From NCBI GenBank assembly GCA_041391745.1, contig JAWKNK010000001.1, forward strand, positions 124,001 through 188,000: a DNA stretch of 64,000 nucleotides. The letters run 5' to 3'. Under the pieces are notes generated by a model, which was not told the origin of the DNA, made no database searches, and saw only the letters and a list, made by a program, of their open reading frames with translations. Shown here in pieces: positions 55,348 to 64,000 of this stretch; within the stretch, counting starts at the first letter, position 1, and each line of letters begins with the position of its first letter. Source of the DNA: JAIXWP01 sp041391745 (lineage in GTDB: Bacteria; Bacteroidota; Bacteroidia; Flavobacteriales_D; Sanyastnellaceae). The position numbers and the translations under genes were made by a program.

Positions 55348-58300
55348 TTATCTGACAAGGATCGTATTACCGTTTTCTTTTAGAAGGCGATCAGCTTCAG
55401 TGAGCGTGATGCGCTTTCCATTATAATAAGCTGTGATGAATGCATCGTTGATACCGAGATTCTTCGCAGCGTCTCTTTGATCTACAGCATCTTGTAGAGA
55501 TGAGTAAATACCGGAGGTGTATCTGATTTTCTTAGTTTCTGTCAATTCACTATTAACAGGAGAAATATTTCTCAAGCTAGATGAAGGAACAGGCTTGCTG
55601 TACACACCTACCTGAACCGTAAAGAATAACCCTTTAACTGTTTCGACTTGAGTAGCAGGAGCAGCATCAGCTACACCTGAATAGTAGTTCGTATTCACAC
55701 CATTTGATGCAATATTGCTATTGTTGCCGCCATTATTATTGGTTGCACTCGAAGTGTTGTTGTTACTCGCCGCTGACGCAGAAGTGTTTGAAGAAGATCC
55801 TGCATTTGTATTGTTAGTGCTGCTTGAAGTATTCACAGGAGCTTCACCACCATCGCCATAAATGTATTCTCTTTCCATTGAAGCCATCGGATCACTTTCA
55901 GTGATTGCCATAGCTTCATAAATTGGAATTCGCTTTCCATCTCTGTATGCAACTACAAAAGCATCGCTGTAGCCCATTCTTCTGATATCCAATTTCACTT
56001 GATCAGCATTCTCAAATGTCAAGAAGAAACCAGCTGTATATCTTGTGAACCCAGCAGGTGTGGTAGTAGCCACAAGCGGAGCGAATTCATCAAATAAGTT
56101 TTGTGGAATTGGATTTCTGAACGCTCCAATTTGCACACAGTAGTAAACTCCGCTAGGCATAGCAGGGTTAACTGGAATTGGCTTAGATTCAGAGTAAACT
56201 GCTCTTGATGTTCTCACAAACAAACTCTTTGTAAGTACAGAAGGAGTGTTGTACAAGAAATCATATGCCTCGTTATCTGAATAGTATTCAGAAGATGGAG
56301 TGGATGCTGCAGGACGACTTGTAGAAGGAGCTACAAAAGTTGTCGCATCGTTTGCTGTTGATTCAGAACGTTCAGAAGCTGTGGTATTCGTTGGAACTTC
56401 TGCATGTACGCTAGTTCTAACAACTTCAAAACCTGTTTCACTATCTACCTCATTTGTTGAAGGAGTAGTGTCTGTGTTTGAAGAGGTAGCTTCAGTTGTA
56501 GTCACTTCAGAAGCTGGAACTGTTTCCAGGTTTTCTGCAACATCAGTTGATTCTGACTTATAAACGTTTGCAGGGTTCCCGTATCGAAGTTCAGTCAATT
56601 CTTGATCAGAATACGCCAGGAACATATCCATGTTGCTGTGCATGTCTACAATTTGAGACATCATTTCTATAGCCAATGCTTCTTTTGCAAATGCCTGTCT
56701 GTAGTAGTCAGCTTTTTCAATATCGTCATTGATAGGACCTGCTTTTTGACGAAGAACTTGAGCTTCCTCATACTGAGATTTAGCGTTATCGTAGAGTCTT
56801 CTTACTTCATCACGAAGCATTGTTCTGCTATTCAAGTCTTCTTGGTTTTCTGTATTCAAATCATCAACTTTAGAAGTGATTTGATCAAATTCAGCCGATG
56901 TCATTTCAGCTACAACAGGAGCGTTCTGAATTTCCATTTTCGCGCGCTTGAAGTATAAGCTTTCAGCTTTCTTGTCCAATTTGCGTTGCTTCGAAGTACT
57001 TGATTCAGTCTCAATCTCAGCTTCAATCATTAAAATTTCACCTTGAACTTCATTCAACTTTTCGTCGTTCTTAAGACGTGAAGCGATTTCTGATTGATTA
57101 TCTTTTAAGTGAGCATATCCATCACCTTCGTAGGCAAATACAGATTCAGATTCAACACGAGCTTTGAAAATCTCGCGAATGTTTTCTGAGTCTTGTTTTA
57201 CTTGTTCTTCCTTCGACAATTCTGAAGCAGTCGAGTTTGAAGAAGAAGTTTCCGTTTCATTTGACGATGTGCTCGAAGAAGATTCTATAATTTCTTCTAG
57301 GGTAGAAGGAGCGGCAGAAACTGTGGTAGTAGAATCTACTGTGTTTGTTGGCTCGCTGGTGTTAGCAGTCAATCTCAAGTCGCTTTCATAGCTCATCAGC
57401 TTTGTTTCAGCGATTTGGTATTCCTTTCTGATTTCACCAATATTCATTCTGATTTGTTCACTTTCTTCAAGATCTGTGCATAGAGCAAGTTCTTCTTGCT
57501 TTTGCGCTTCTAGAGCTTCTAAAGTGTTCATATAGCTTTGAGTCAACTCAATTTGATCTTCCAGCTTTTCTCTAGAAGATGTTGATTCAAGAATGGTTTT
57601 GTTTTCAGTGTCAAATGCAGCGCGATAAGTCTGAACATCATTCACTTCATTATTTATAGCTGCGATGGCAGATTCAATCGAATTGTATTGTTCAGCATTT
57701 TTAGCAATCACATCAGCATCAGAAGTGCTCATCGACTCAGCGATCAACGCATCTTGCTTCACGCGCAATTTCTCAATAGTTTCCTTTTGATAGGCCACGC
57801 GCTCTGCTGTTCTTTCCAATTCCGTTCCATCATGATTTTCGATGTCTTGAAGAGTAGAAACATATTGAGGATCGATTTCAGTAGCTATCACACGCACCTT
57901 GTCTGAAGATGCTGGAGCAGTTGCTTCAGAGTTTTCCTTCAGCTCATTTCTATATGAAATCAAATTTTGAAGTTCATCCTTTTCTTCCTGTGTAATTCCT
58001 GAAGTACGCTTCTTTTGAAGTTCTTGAATACGCGACTCTGCGCTACGCATGCTGAATTCATTTACCATTGACTCAGTATTCTTTCTTTCTACTGAGTTAG
58101 CTGGTAATGCTGCAAGCGTTGCTTCTTTTTGAGACTTCAATGAAGACACATCCGTTTTTACTTCCATCGATGATGGAGTAGTTGTACCGTTCTGAGATGA
58201 AACATTAGAAACTGTTACAACAGGTGTAACTGGAGTAGTAGCTTCAATTGAAACATTAACAGAAGAATTCTCAGTGCTGCTAGAAGTTTCACTTCTATTC

Positions 58301-60840
58301 GAGGCAGTAACTTCAGTTGATACAGAATTAGTTGTATTCGGCTTATCTTCTGTTAGAGTTGAAGTGATATTGATAGATTGCTCAGAAGTCTTAGACTCAT
58401 CAACTTCATTGGAACCAAGAATAGCGAGAGTCTTATCATCATTGATTCTTAGTTGATCAAAACGAGTTTCTAATGCATCTACTTTCATAGCAACTGCAGA
58501 GCGCTGAGCATCATCTAATGTGATCAACTTATCTGTCGTTAATCCCATGTTTGAATCAGTACTCAATTCTTGGAAAAGGGCTACTGCTGCAACAGCTTCT
58601 TTCGCTTCTTTACCCAATTGGTTTGAAGTGCTATTTTGACCAATAATTTTGCGACGAACAGATTCTAAGTCACTGTTCATTGCTGTTAGGCTAGCCTGAA
58701 GTTCTTCTTTTTCACTCTTCTTTTTAGCAGATTCAATTTTATTTTGAGTAGCTGCAATATCCTTTTGAAGATCACTTTCTTGCTTTCTCAAGCTTAGTAA
58801 TTTATCCTCCGCTGCGTGCAATGAGCTTTCTTTGCTAGTAGCTTTTTGCTTGAGGTCTCCTAGTGGGTCGCCTGTTCCAGCACGAAGTGCTACAATTCTA
58901 TCTTTTTCTTCTTTCAGTTCTTCATAAACAATATTAAAATTGTTTTCTTCCAAACCGTTTTCAAGCGCTTCAATATTAGCTTCCAGTGCCAGGGCACGTT
59001 GAGCTTCTGATTCTTTGAATGACTTCACATTTTCAGCAGCGAGGATGGCACCGCGTGCTTCAATTTTCAAAGCTTCAGCTTTACCTAGAAGCGATTGTGA
59101 TTCGCGCAATTTCTTCACGTCTTCATCACTCATATAACCACTAACAGAAGCTTTCAATTGCTCTGCTTGGTTAGTCAATTCCTCAGCTTCCTTCTGTTTG
59201 TTCAAAGCATAAGCGTATGCGTTGTTGTATTTTTTGTCTGATTCAGCAACAAACGCATTGATGTTTGCTGCATCCTTCTTCATATCTGCAAGGATGGTCT
59301 GGGCTGTTTGACCTTCTCCAAATCCCGCAGCAAGTGGAGCATTTTCAATTGTTTTATCTACAGAAAGATATTCCACTTCTTCTTCAGAATTATTATTGAA
59401 GTCGGGTAGTGGTCCGTCTGTAACTTCCAATCCAGCTTTCTTACGAAGCATTTCAGCTGCAAGAGCAGAGATGTCTTCATCAAGAATTTCGTCGAAATAA
59501 TTATTTACCAATAGTTTTTCTACACCATCTTCTTTTACTAGTCGCAATTCTTGGCGCAATGCCACAGGTTTATCAAAACTTGGAACGGTAACTTTTGCTT
59601 CGTGAATAACAGGTGAGTTTTCCGTTTTTACGAAATACTGATAAACTCCACCTTTAGGAACATATACTGTGTAGTTTCCGCTATTTGGATTACTTGATTC
59701 TTCCATTACAATGCGCCCCGACATATCGTCACGCACTTGAATCGTTGCATTTTTTTGTTCAGCGTCAATTTCAGAAACGAACTCTCCTTTCAAATAAACT
59801 ACTTGAAGAGGAATACCTTGCACAAGTACATTATAAACATGCAAGTGATTCAAGTCGCTTGTACGTCCACTTGCGAAATAAGCTTTTTGATTAAGCGAGT
59901 CAGCGATGTAGAAAATGTCATCATCAGGAGTGTTGATCGCAAAGTCGAGGTTGATGGCAGGGCCAAAACTTCCTGTTTTAGGATCCAATTCACACTTGAA
60001 AATATCATAACCACCCATCGTATTGTGCCCTTTTGAAGCGAAATACAAAGTGTGACCATTGCTGTGCATAAAACAATAATCTTCGTCGTATTTGGTGTTC
60101 ACACCGCCACGAACCTTTTCAGGAGTAGAGAATTTGCCGTCAGGCAGCACTTGAGCTTTATAAATATCCTTTCCTGTTGCTCCATCATTACCATAGCTTG
60201 AGAAATAAATGGTAGTAGAATTTCCAGGATAGTGAATTACTCCTTTAGATGTGCTTTTCTTGTCTAGTTTAGATTGAAGTTCCTCTGGAACGGTTAGAAT
60301 TTTTCCACCGATACCTTCAAGATTCATATAACGAAAGAAGTTTTCTTTATCCGCTTCCGTTTTGTTGATCACCACTACATCTTTGATATTGCTCAATAGA
60401 TTAGAACCATAAATGCAGCTTTGGATTTCGCGATCGGTTTCAAACTTAGCAGCTGTTTTAGGGTCTGCTTTAGAAACAAAAGTTTCATAAGCCGAAACAG
60501 CTTCTCTAAATTGATAATTGAGGTGGTAGGCTCTTCCGAGGTAGTACCAAGCTGTTGCATCTGATACATTTCTTTTTGTAGCAGAATTCAAAAACTGTAT
60601 AGCTTTTGTTTTGTCTGGATCACTGTAGATAGCACAGGCTCCAAAGCGAAAACTATAGTCTGCATTTTGTGGGTAAAGTGAAACCAATTGAGAATAGAGC
60701 GGATATGCCTTCAAGAATTCTCCTGAGGTAAATAGCTCGTTGGCTTCTTTTGCCAGTTGTTGCTCGGTTCCCGCCTTTTGGGCGAAAGCTGTCGCTACTA
60801 ACATGGCCCATAGGGTGATGACCAGTGTTATGCGTTTCAT
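55348..60840 (-). CDS. Giant TPR / PD40 / coiled-coil / twin-SPOR protein
   Basis: 1830 residues. Order: signal peptide (KRITLVITLWAMLVATAFAQ); TPR repeats (about 25-135); PD40/WD40-like blades (about 195-345, YFASKGHNTMGGYDIFKCEL); a carboxypeptidase-regulatory-like beta domain (about 350-430, VVYLKGEFVSEIDAEQKNAT); very long coiled coils (about 520-800 and 890-1350) broken by Ser/Thr-rich linkers (TSSSTENSSVNVS); then two SPOR-like repeats (about 1560-1640, YYCVQIGAFRNPIPQNLF; about 1736-1815, FFTVQVGVYSKPVPSSSL). The front half resembles PorE of T9SS, which ends in an OmpA peptidoglycan domain; here SPOR takes that place. Exported to the periplasm; function unknown. Confidence 0.85.
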   Translation of the reverse strand: MKRITLVITLWAMLVATAFAQKAGTEQQLAKEANELFTSGEFLKAYPLYSQLVSLYPQNADYSFRFGACAIYSDPDKTKAIQFLNSATKRNVSDATAWYYLGRAYHLNYQFREAVSAYETFVSKADPKTAAKFETDREIQSCIYGSNLLSNIKDVVVINKTEADKENFFRYMNLEGIGGKILTVPEELQSKLDKKSTSKGVIHYPGNSTTIYFSSYGNDGATGKDIYKAQVLPDGKFSTPEKVRGGVNTKYDEDYCFMHSNGHTLYFASKGHNTMGGYDIFKCELDPKTGSFGPAINLDFAINTPDDDIFYIADSLNQKAYFASGRTSDLNHLHVYNVLVQGIPLQVVYLKGEFVSEIDAEQKNATIQVRDDMSGRIVMEESSNPNSGNYTVYVPKGGVYQYFVKTENSPVIHEAKVTVPSFDKPVALRQELRLVKEDGVEKLLVNNYFDEILDEDISALAAEMLRKKAGLEVTDGPLPDFNNNSEEEVEYLSVDKTIENAPLAAGFGEGQTAQTILADMKKDAANINAFVAESDKKYNNAYAYALNKQKEAEELTNQAEQLKASVSGYMSDEDVKKLRESQSLLGKAEALKIEARGAILAAENVKSFKESEAQRALALEANIEALENGLEENNFNIVYEELKEEKDRIVALRAGTGDPLGDLKQKATSKESSLHAAEDKLLSLRKQESDLQKDIAATQNKIESAKKKSEKEELQASLTAMNSDLESVRRKIIGQNSTSNQLGKEAKEAVAAVALFQELSTDSNMGLTTDKLITLDDAQRSAVAMKVDALETRFDQLRINDDKTLAILGSNEVDESKTSEQSINITSTLTEDKPNTTNSVSTEVTASNRSETSSSTENSSVNVSIEATTPVTPVVTVSNVSSQNGTTTPSSMEVKTDVSSLKSQKEATLAALPANSVERKNTESMVNEFSMRSAESRIQELQKKRTSGITQEEKDELQNLISYRNELKENSEATAPASSDKVRVIATEIDPQYVSTLQDIENHDGTELERTAERVAYQKETIEKLRVKQDALIAESMSTSDADVIAKNAEQYNSIESAIAAINNEVNDVQTYRAAFDTENKTILESTSSREKLEDQIELTQSYMNTLEALEAQKQEELALCTDLEESEQIRMNIGEIRKEYQIAETKLMSYESDLRLTANTSEPTNTVDSTTTVSAAPSTLEEIIESSSSTSSNETETSSSNSTASELSKEEQVKQDSENIREIFKARVESESVFAYEGDGYAHLKDNQSEIASRLKNDEKLNEVQGEILMIEAEIETESSTSKQRKLDKKAESLYFKRAKMEIQNAPVVAEMTSAEFDQITSKVDDLNTENQEDLNSRTMLRDEVRRLYDNAKSQYEEAQVLRQKAGPINDDIEKADYYRQAFAKEALAIEMMSQIVDMHSNMDMFLAYSDQELTELRYGNPANVYKSESTDVAENLETVPASEVTTTEATSSNTDTTPSTNEVDSETGFEVVRTSVHAEVPTNTTASERSESTANDATTFVAPSTSRPAASTPSSEYYSDNEAYDFLYNTPSVLTKSLFVRTSRAVYSESKPIPVNPAMPSGVYYCVQIGAFRNPIPQNLFDEFAPLVATTTPAGFTRYTAGFFLTFENADQVKLDIRRMGYSDAFVVAYRDGKRIPIYEAMAITESDPMASMEREYIYGDGGEAPVNTSSSTNNTNAGSSSNTSASAASNNNTSSATNNNGGNNSNIASNGVNTNYYSGVADAAPATQVETVKGLFFTVQVGVYSKPVPSSSLRNISPVNSELTETKKIRYTSGIYSSLQDAVDQRDAAKNLGINDAFITAYYNGKRITLTEADRLLKENGNTILVR

Positions 60841-60850
60841 GCGCTTAGAT

Positions 60851-60858
60851 CAAAATTA
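60851..60858 (-). promoter_or_regulatory. -7 box upstream of the giant TPR/SPOR gene
   Basis: TAATTTTG on the minus strand; predicted start about 4 bases before ATG 60840. A TTCG lies 17 bases upstream as a poor -33. The remaining upstream gap to 61121 (281 bases) holds a GACTCG/CGAGTC hairpin at 60873-60895 but no gene that I can see. Confidence 0.35.
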
Positions 60859-61121
60859 GACTTCCATTGTCGACTCGAACCTAACTTCCGAGTCCATTTA
60901 TTCTTTGGTAGCTGCTGCTTATTCCTTGTCAATAGCAACTGATACCATCCTTTTTAACGGAAGTCTTTCAATTGGGTTACAATTTCCTTCATTTTCACCC
61001 ATTTGGCTTCGTAAATATAGGTAACTTATCCAATGCCGTATGTGTACGAAGATTAGGGTTGATGCGGCGTTGCTTCATAAATTAGCGGCCTCAGATCTAT
61101 TTTATGAATTAAAACATTCAG

Positions 61122-61535
61122 ATGAAACAACTTAGAATCGCTTTGATATTGCTGGCAATGGCCGTTGTGCTTGGAGCTTTTGGCGCTCACGCATTAAAAA
61201 CGCGCCTTACGGAGTCTTCTTTGGAAGTTTGGAATACAGGAGTGCTTTACCACTTTATTCATGCCATTGGAGTTGTGCTTTTGGCCATACTATATAAGAT
61301 GCATTGGCTGAAGCCCAGAGCATTCCAGGCATCATCCTGGTTGATGATCATAGGGATTGTATTTTTCTCAGGCTCGATTTACGGACTTTCCACCTTTGAT
61401 ATTCATATGGCCAATGTGAAATGGCTGGGGCCGATTACCCCTTTAGGAGGCTTGTTATTTATTTCTGGTTGGTTGGTAGCTGCCTTTGGACTTAAAAGCT
61501 CAGGCGACAAAGACAGTCTTGATATTGCAAAATGA
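61122..61535 (+). CDS. DUF423 small membrane protein (YgdD-like)
   Basis: 137 residues, four membrane helices, with the family motif LGAFGAHALKTRLTESSLEV and VWNTGVLYHFIHAIGVVLLA, then FFSGSIYGLS and PLGGLLFISGWLVAAFG. Function unknown; found widely in Gram-negative bacteria. Its last 36 bases overlap the end of the convergent dehydrogenase gene. Confidence 0.93.
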   Translation: MKQLRIALILLAMAVVLGAFGAHALKTRLTESSLEVWNTGVLYHFIHAIGVVLLAILYKMHWLKPRAFQASSWLMIIGIVFFSGSIYGLSTFDIHMANVKWLGPITPLGGLLFISGWLVAAFGLKSSGDKDSLDIAK

Positions 61536-62837
61536 GAGTAGTCCCTCTTTTGAGAGTTCTCTGCCATACCCAGATTGCTTGACTCCTCCAAAAGGTAAGC
61601 GAGGGTCAGACTTTACAATAGAATTGATAAAAACGGCACCTTCTTCAAACTTTTCGATGAAAGGAAGCACTTTTTCGACTTTTTCTGTGAAAATACTGAC
61701 CCCAAGTCCAAAATCGGTGTTGTTGCTAATTCTTATAGCATCTTCAAAATTCTCGTAGGATACAATAGGAATAACGGGGCCAAATAACTCTTCCTTCATG
61801 CAGGTCATCTCGGATGTTACATTATCCAGTAAGGTCGGTTGAAAAAGTGCGTTTTCACGTATCCCTCCTGTTATAATTTTGGCTCCCTCAGCAACGCTTT
61901 TCGCTACCTGACTTTCCAATTCCTCGGCAAACTTGACATCTGCCAACGGTCCAATATAAACATCCGACTCTTGGGGGTTTCCAATTATTAACGACTTGAT
62001 TTTCTGAGATATAATCTCTTTTACTTCGTTAATTACTTTAACATTAACAATTAGTCTTTTAGCAGCAATACAACTTTGACCATTGTTTTGGAACCTCCCT
62101 AATATGAGATGAGCACAAGCCTTTTTTATATCAGCATCTTCTGTAATAATAAAAGCGTTACTTCCTCCTAATTCAAGAACATGTGGCTTGAGATTTTTGG
62201 CTGCAATGGATGCAGCCATTTTCCCGGCATGCACGGATCCCGTTAATGAAATGCCTTTGATTTCACTTCTTTCTATAACACCCTCCACCTTGGCAGAGGA
62301 TATGTGTAATACTTGAAACTGAAAAGAGGCAAACCCCGCTTCAATAAAGAGCTCTGCCAGCGCATCTGCGCACATTTGAACATTGGACGCATGCTTGAGC
62401 AAGACATTGTTTCCAGCTAACATCGCGGGCACTGCACACCGAATGACCTGCCAAAAAGGATAATTCCAGGGCATGATAGCCAGCCAAACGCCAAAAGGTT
62501 CATAGGTCACATAGCTTTTTGCGGCATCTGTTTGAACCACCCGGTTTACTAGCCAAGATTCTGCATGTTCCGCGTAAAACTCGCAACACCAAGCACATTT
62601 TTCGACCTCAGCAATGCTCTGTTGGATCGGTTTGCCCATCTCCGCAGTAATCAGTCGACCAAGAACATCTTTTTTATTTCGAAGAATTTCCGCCAGCCGA
62701 ATAAACTTGAGAGGCTGCTCATTTCTAATACATCGATTAGAATGAGCAGCCTCAATTTTTTGATTAATAATCAGATCAGAATCTTCTTCCATGAAAGAAA
62801 GAATTTCCCCGGAATATGGATTCTTACTTATTAGCAT
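61500..62837 (-). CDS. Aldehyde dehydrogenase, succinate-semialdehyde dehydrogenase-like
   Basis: 445 residues, the short SSADH-like class. Motifs: PWNYPFWQVIRCAVPAMLAG, LTGSVHAGKMAA, LELGGSNAFIITEDAD with the general-base Glu, NNGQSCIAAKR with the catalytic Cys, and the closing PFGGVKQSGYGRELSKEG. Oxidises an aldehyde to its acid with NAD(P). Its ATG overlaps the kynA stop (TAATG), so it is made with tryptophan 2,3-dioxygenase; the true substrate may be a tryptophan-derived semialdehyde rather than succinate semialdehyde. Its end overlaps the DUF423 gene by 36 bases. Confidence 0.9.
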   Translation of the reverse strand: MLISKNPYSGEILSFMEEDSDLIINQKIEAAHSNRCIRNEQPLKFIRLAEILRNKKDVLGRLITAEMGKPIQQSIAEVEKCAWCCEFYAEHAESWLVNRVVQTDAAKSYVTYEPFGVWLAIMPWNYPFWQVIRCAVPAMLAGNNVLLKHASNVQMCADALAELFIEAGFASFQFQVLHISSAKVEGVIERSEIKGISLTGSVHAGKMAASIAAKNLKPHVLELGGSNAFIITEDADIKKACAHLILGRFQNNGQSCIAAKRLIVNVKVINEVKEIISQKIKSLIIGNPQESDVYIGPLADVKFAEELESQVAKSVAEGAKIITGGIRENALFQPTLLDNVTSEMTCMKEELFGPVIPIVSYENFEDAIRISNNTDFGLGVSIFTEKVEKVLPFIEKFEEGAVFINSIVKSDPRLPFGGVKQSGYGRELSKEGLLSFCNIKTVFVA

Positions 62838-63847
62838 TAAAAATGATACCCTAGTTTATTCTGCAACTTAGGACTTAATTCAGGAATACGACTTCTTTCT
62901 ACGAGAAAACTTGTTAATTCAGCAAATTCTTGGAAAATGTAGTGCTTCAAAGCAGCTTCTCTTAAATATCCTTTTCCGCTTGACCCACCTGTTCCTACTC
63001 GAGTGCCAATCATTCTGTGGACCATATTCATGTGGCGCCATCTCCAAGTTGCAAGAAGTTCATCGATCTCCAAAAGATGATTGATGAGTCGGAATGGGTT
63101 TTGTAAAATTGGATAATCGCGATAAAGCATAATAAATAGGGCAGAACGGCGCGCCTTATCTGTAAGTTTTCTGTCGTTTTGAGTCAAGTCAGTCATGAAA
63201 AGCTCTTCAAAAACCTTCACGTTTTGCTTTTCTCCTTCGCCAAGTGAATCGGCATAGGTGTCTTTGTAGATATTCCAAAAATCATTTCCATCTCCCCATT
63301 CTGTCCAGAATTCCGGAGTATTGAAATAAGGCATTCTTTCCAACCAATCATTTACCAAGCTCAATAGAGGAGTTTGTTTTGCCAAGTCGTAGATTTCTTG
63401 AGAATCTTCTGGCTTCAATTGACTTGTGAAATACTCGCGACCGTGGCGATCTTCCACTTTTAGACCCAAAACTGTTTCTAAAACTTTGAATTGCATGCTT
63501 TGGAATCCTGAAGCAGGGCGGAGCATATCTCTAAAATCGAGGAAGTCAAGAGGAGTCATTGTTTCCATTACGTCCACCTGATGAACAAGAAGTCTTAAAA
63601 TTTCAACTACACGATTAAGTCTTCTCACTGCCACTTGCAATTCTGGTGAATTATCATTGATCGATTCTTTCGACATGATCTCGTGTACTGATTTCACCTC
63701 AAAAAGCACTTGTTTGAACCATAGTTCATACGCTTGGTGAATCACGATAAATAGCATTTCGTCGTGAGCATGCTTATTTTGTTTGTCCGATTCTAGTGCT
63801 TGAGCATCAAGAATCTTGTTGAGTTGCAAATAAGAAGAATAATACAT
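62837..63847 (-). CDS. kynA: Tryptophan 2,3-dioxygenase
   Basis: 336 residues from ATG 63847 (MYYSSYLQLNKILDAQ); a GTG at 63877 lies over the -7 box and is rejected. The all-helical haem fold shows the signature HDEMLFIVIHQAYELWFKQV, then PLDFLDFRDMLRPASGFQSM and, near the end, WRHMNMVHRMIGTRVGTGGS with the haem-ligand His. It cleaves the indole ring of L-tryptophan with O2 to N-formylkynurenine, the first step of the kynurenine pathway. Coupled by TAATG to the dehydrogenase. The -7 box TATATTCG is at 63867-63874. Confidence 0.95.
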   Translation of the reverse strand: MYYSSYLQLNKILDAQALESDKQNKHAHDEMLFIVIHQAYELWFKQVLFEVKSVHEIMSKESINDNSPELQVAVRRLNRVVEILRLLVHQVDVMETMTPLDFLDFRDMLRPASGFQSMQFKVLETVLGLKVEDRHGREYFTSQLKPEDSQEIYDLAKQTPLLSLVNDWLERMPYFNTPEFWTEWGDGNDFWNIYKDTYADSLGEGEKQNVKVFEELFMTDLTQNDRKLTDKARRSALFIMLYRDYPILQNPFRLINHLLEIDELLATWRWRHMNMVHRMIGTRVGTGGSSGKGYLREAALKHYIFQEFAELTSFLVERSRIPELSPKLQNKLGYHF

Positions 63848-63895
63848 TTCATTGATGTTTGAGCGGCGAATATACACTCTGATTTTTTTCGACTG

Positions 63896-63909
63896 CTGAC
63901 CAAGGTCAG
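63896..63909. promoter_or_regulatory. Palindrome upstream of kynA
   Basis: Perfect inverted repeat CTGACC-AA-GGTCAG 22 bases upstream of the -7 box, near where -33 would lie. Candidate operator for a tryptophan-responsive regulator; nothing else supports that. Bases 63910-64000 hold no gene that I can see. Confidence 0.35.
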
Positions 63910-64000
63910 TTTAGTTCGAAAAGTGGATATTTAGGAGTGCTCGGTGAACAAAAAACTTTAGGATTGTTTCAATCTCATAGCCATCTTTGAAGCCTTATGC

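Noticed and set aside
55348..60840. Plus-strand open frames across the giant gene
   Set aside because: They mirror the Ser/Thr/Glu-rich minus-strand coding sequence and have no start context or function.
60860..60900. A TTCGAGTC-like stretch upstream of the giant TPR gene that resembles a tRNA T-arm
   Set aside because: The surrounding sequence has no acceptor, D or anticodon arm; only a GACTCG/CGAGTC hairpin remains.
61103..61118. Short inverted repeat TGAAT...ATTCA before the DUF423 gene
   Set aside because: Only 5 bp arms in A/T-rich DNA; expected by chance.

Overview
The window is chromosomal DNA of a Bacteroidota bacterium, almost certainly order Flavobacteriales (a Cryomorphaceae- or Crocinitomicaceae-like lineage is a guess). 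Grounds: promoter -7 boxes of the TAnnTTTG type, no Shine-Dalgarno signals, three kinds of type IX secretion (T9SS) cargo (type A and type B sorting tails), T9SS/gliding genes (porT, gldF), and Bacteroidota-specific families (DUF4199, DUF4293, SiaC/DUF1987, ASPIC/UnbV proteins). About 50 protein genes are packed on both strands. I found no tRNA, rRNA, CRISPR array, insertion sequence or prophage.

Layout. 1-4.1 kb: end of an Smr-domain gene, then a minus-strand run (beta-barrel, truncated haemoglobin, flavin amine oxidase lipoprotein, beta-barrel, secreted protein) with three consecutive ATGA start/stop overlaps. 4.2-8.0 kb: rpsP, rimM, an FtsB-like gene and a MutS2-type ATPase. 8.0-18.7 kb: surface and secreted proteins (FG-GAP/ASPIC protein, CotH-kinase protein, a large type B adhesin) with a CCA-adding enzyme between them. 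18.7-21 kb: ffh-purC. 21-30.9 kb: a lipoprotein, a secreted protein, a TerB-ABCG fusion transporter, SiaC, a methyltransferase-ZIP pair, an M28 peptidase, a TolB-like lipoprotein and an SDR. 31-42.6 kb: a giant uncharacterised exported protein, a GH65 phosphorylase, citrate synthase and a second ASPIC/UnbV T9SS protein. 42.7-49.3 kb: porT, DUF4199, rho, DUF4293, phoH and a SAM hydrolase. 49.4-55.3 kb: gldF, an LptF/G permease, two glycosyltransferases and a PhoD-like phosphatase. 55.3-63.9 kb: an 1830-residue TPR/PD40/coiled-coil/SPOR protein, DUF423, an aldehyde dehydrogenase and tryptophan 2,3-dioxygenase.

Sequence quality matters here. At least seven genes, including rho, the CCA-adding enzyme and a GH65 enzyme, are broken only by single-base gains or losses, most of them in short homopolymers, while the encoded proteins stay conserved across the breaks. 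I read these as sequencing errors rather than pseudogenes, and give whole-gene coordinates for them.

How genes work together: PorT and the T9SS cargo proteins form an export-and-display theme. The GldF/LptF/glycosyltransferase block suggests envelope and surface polysaccharide work. The dioxygenase-dehydrogenase pair is a catabolic operon. The least explained parts are the globin/amine-oxidase operon, the 1488-residue protein and the SPOR-tailed PorE-like protein.
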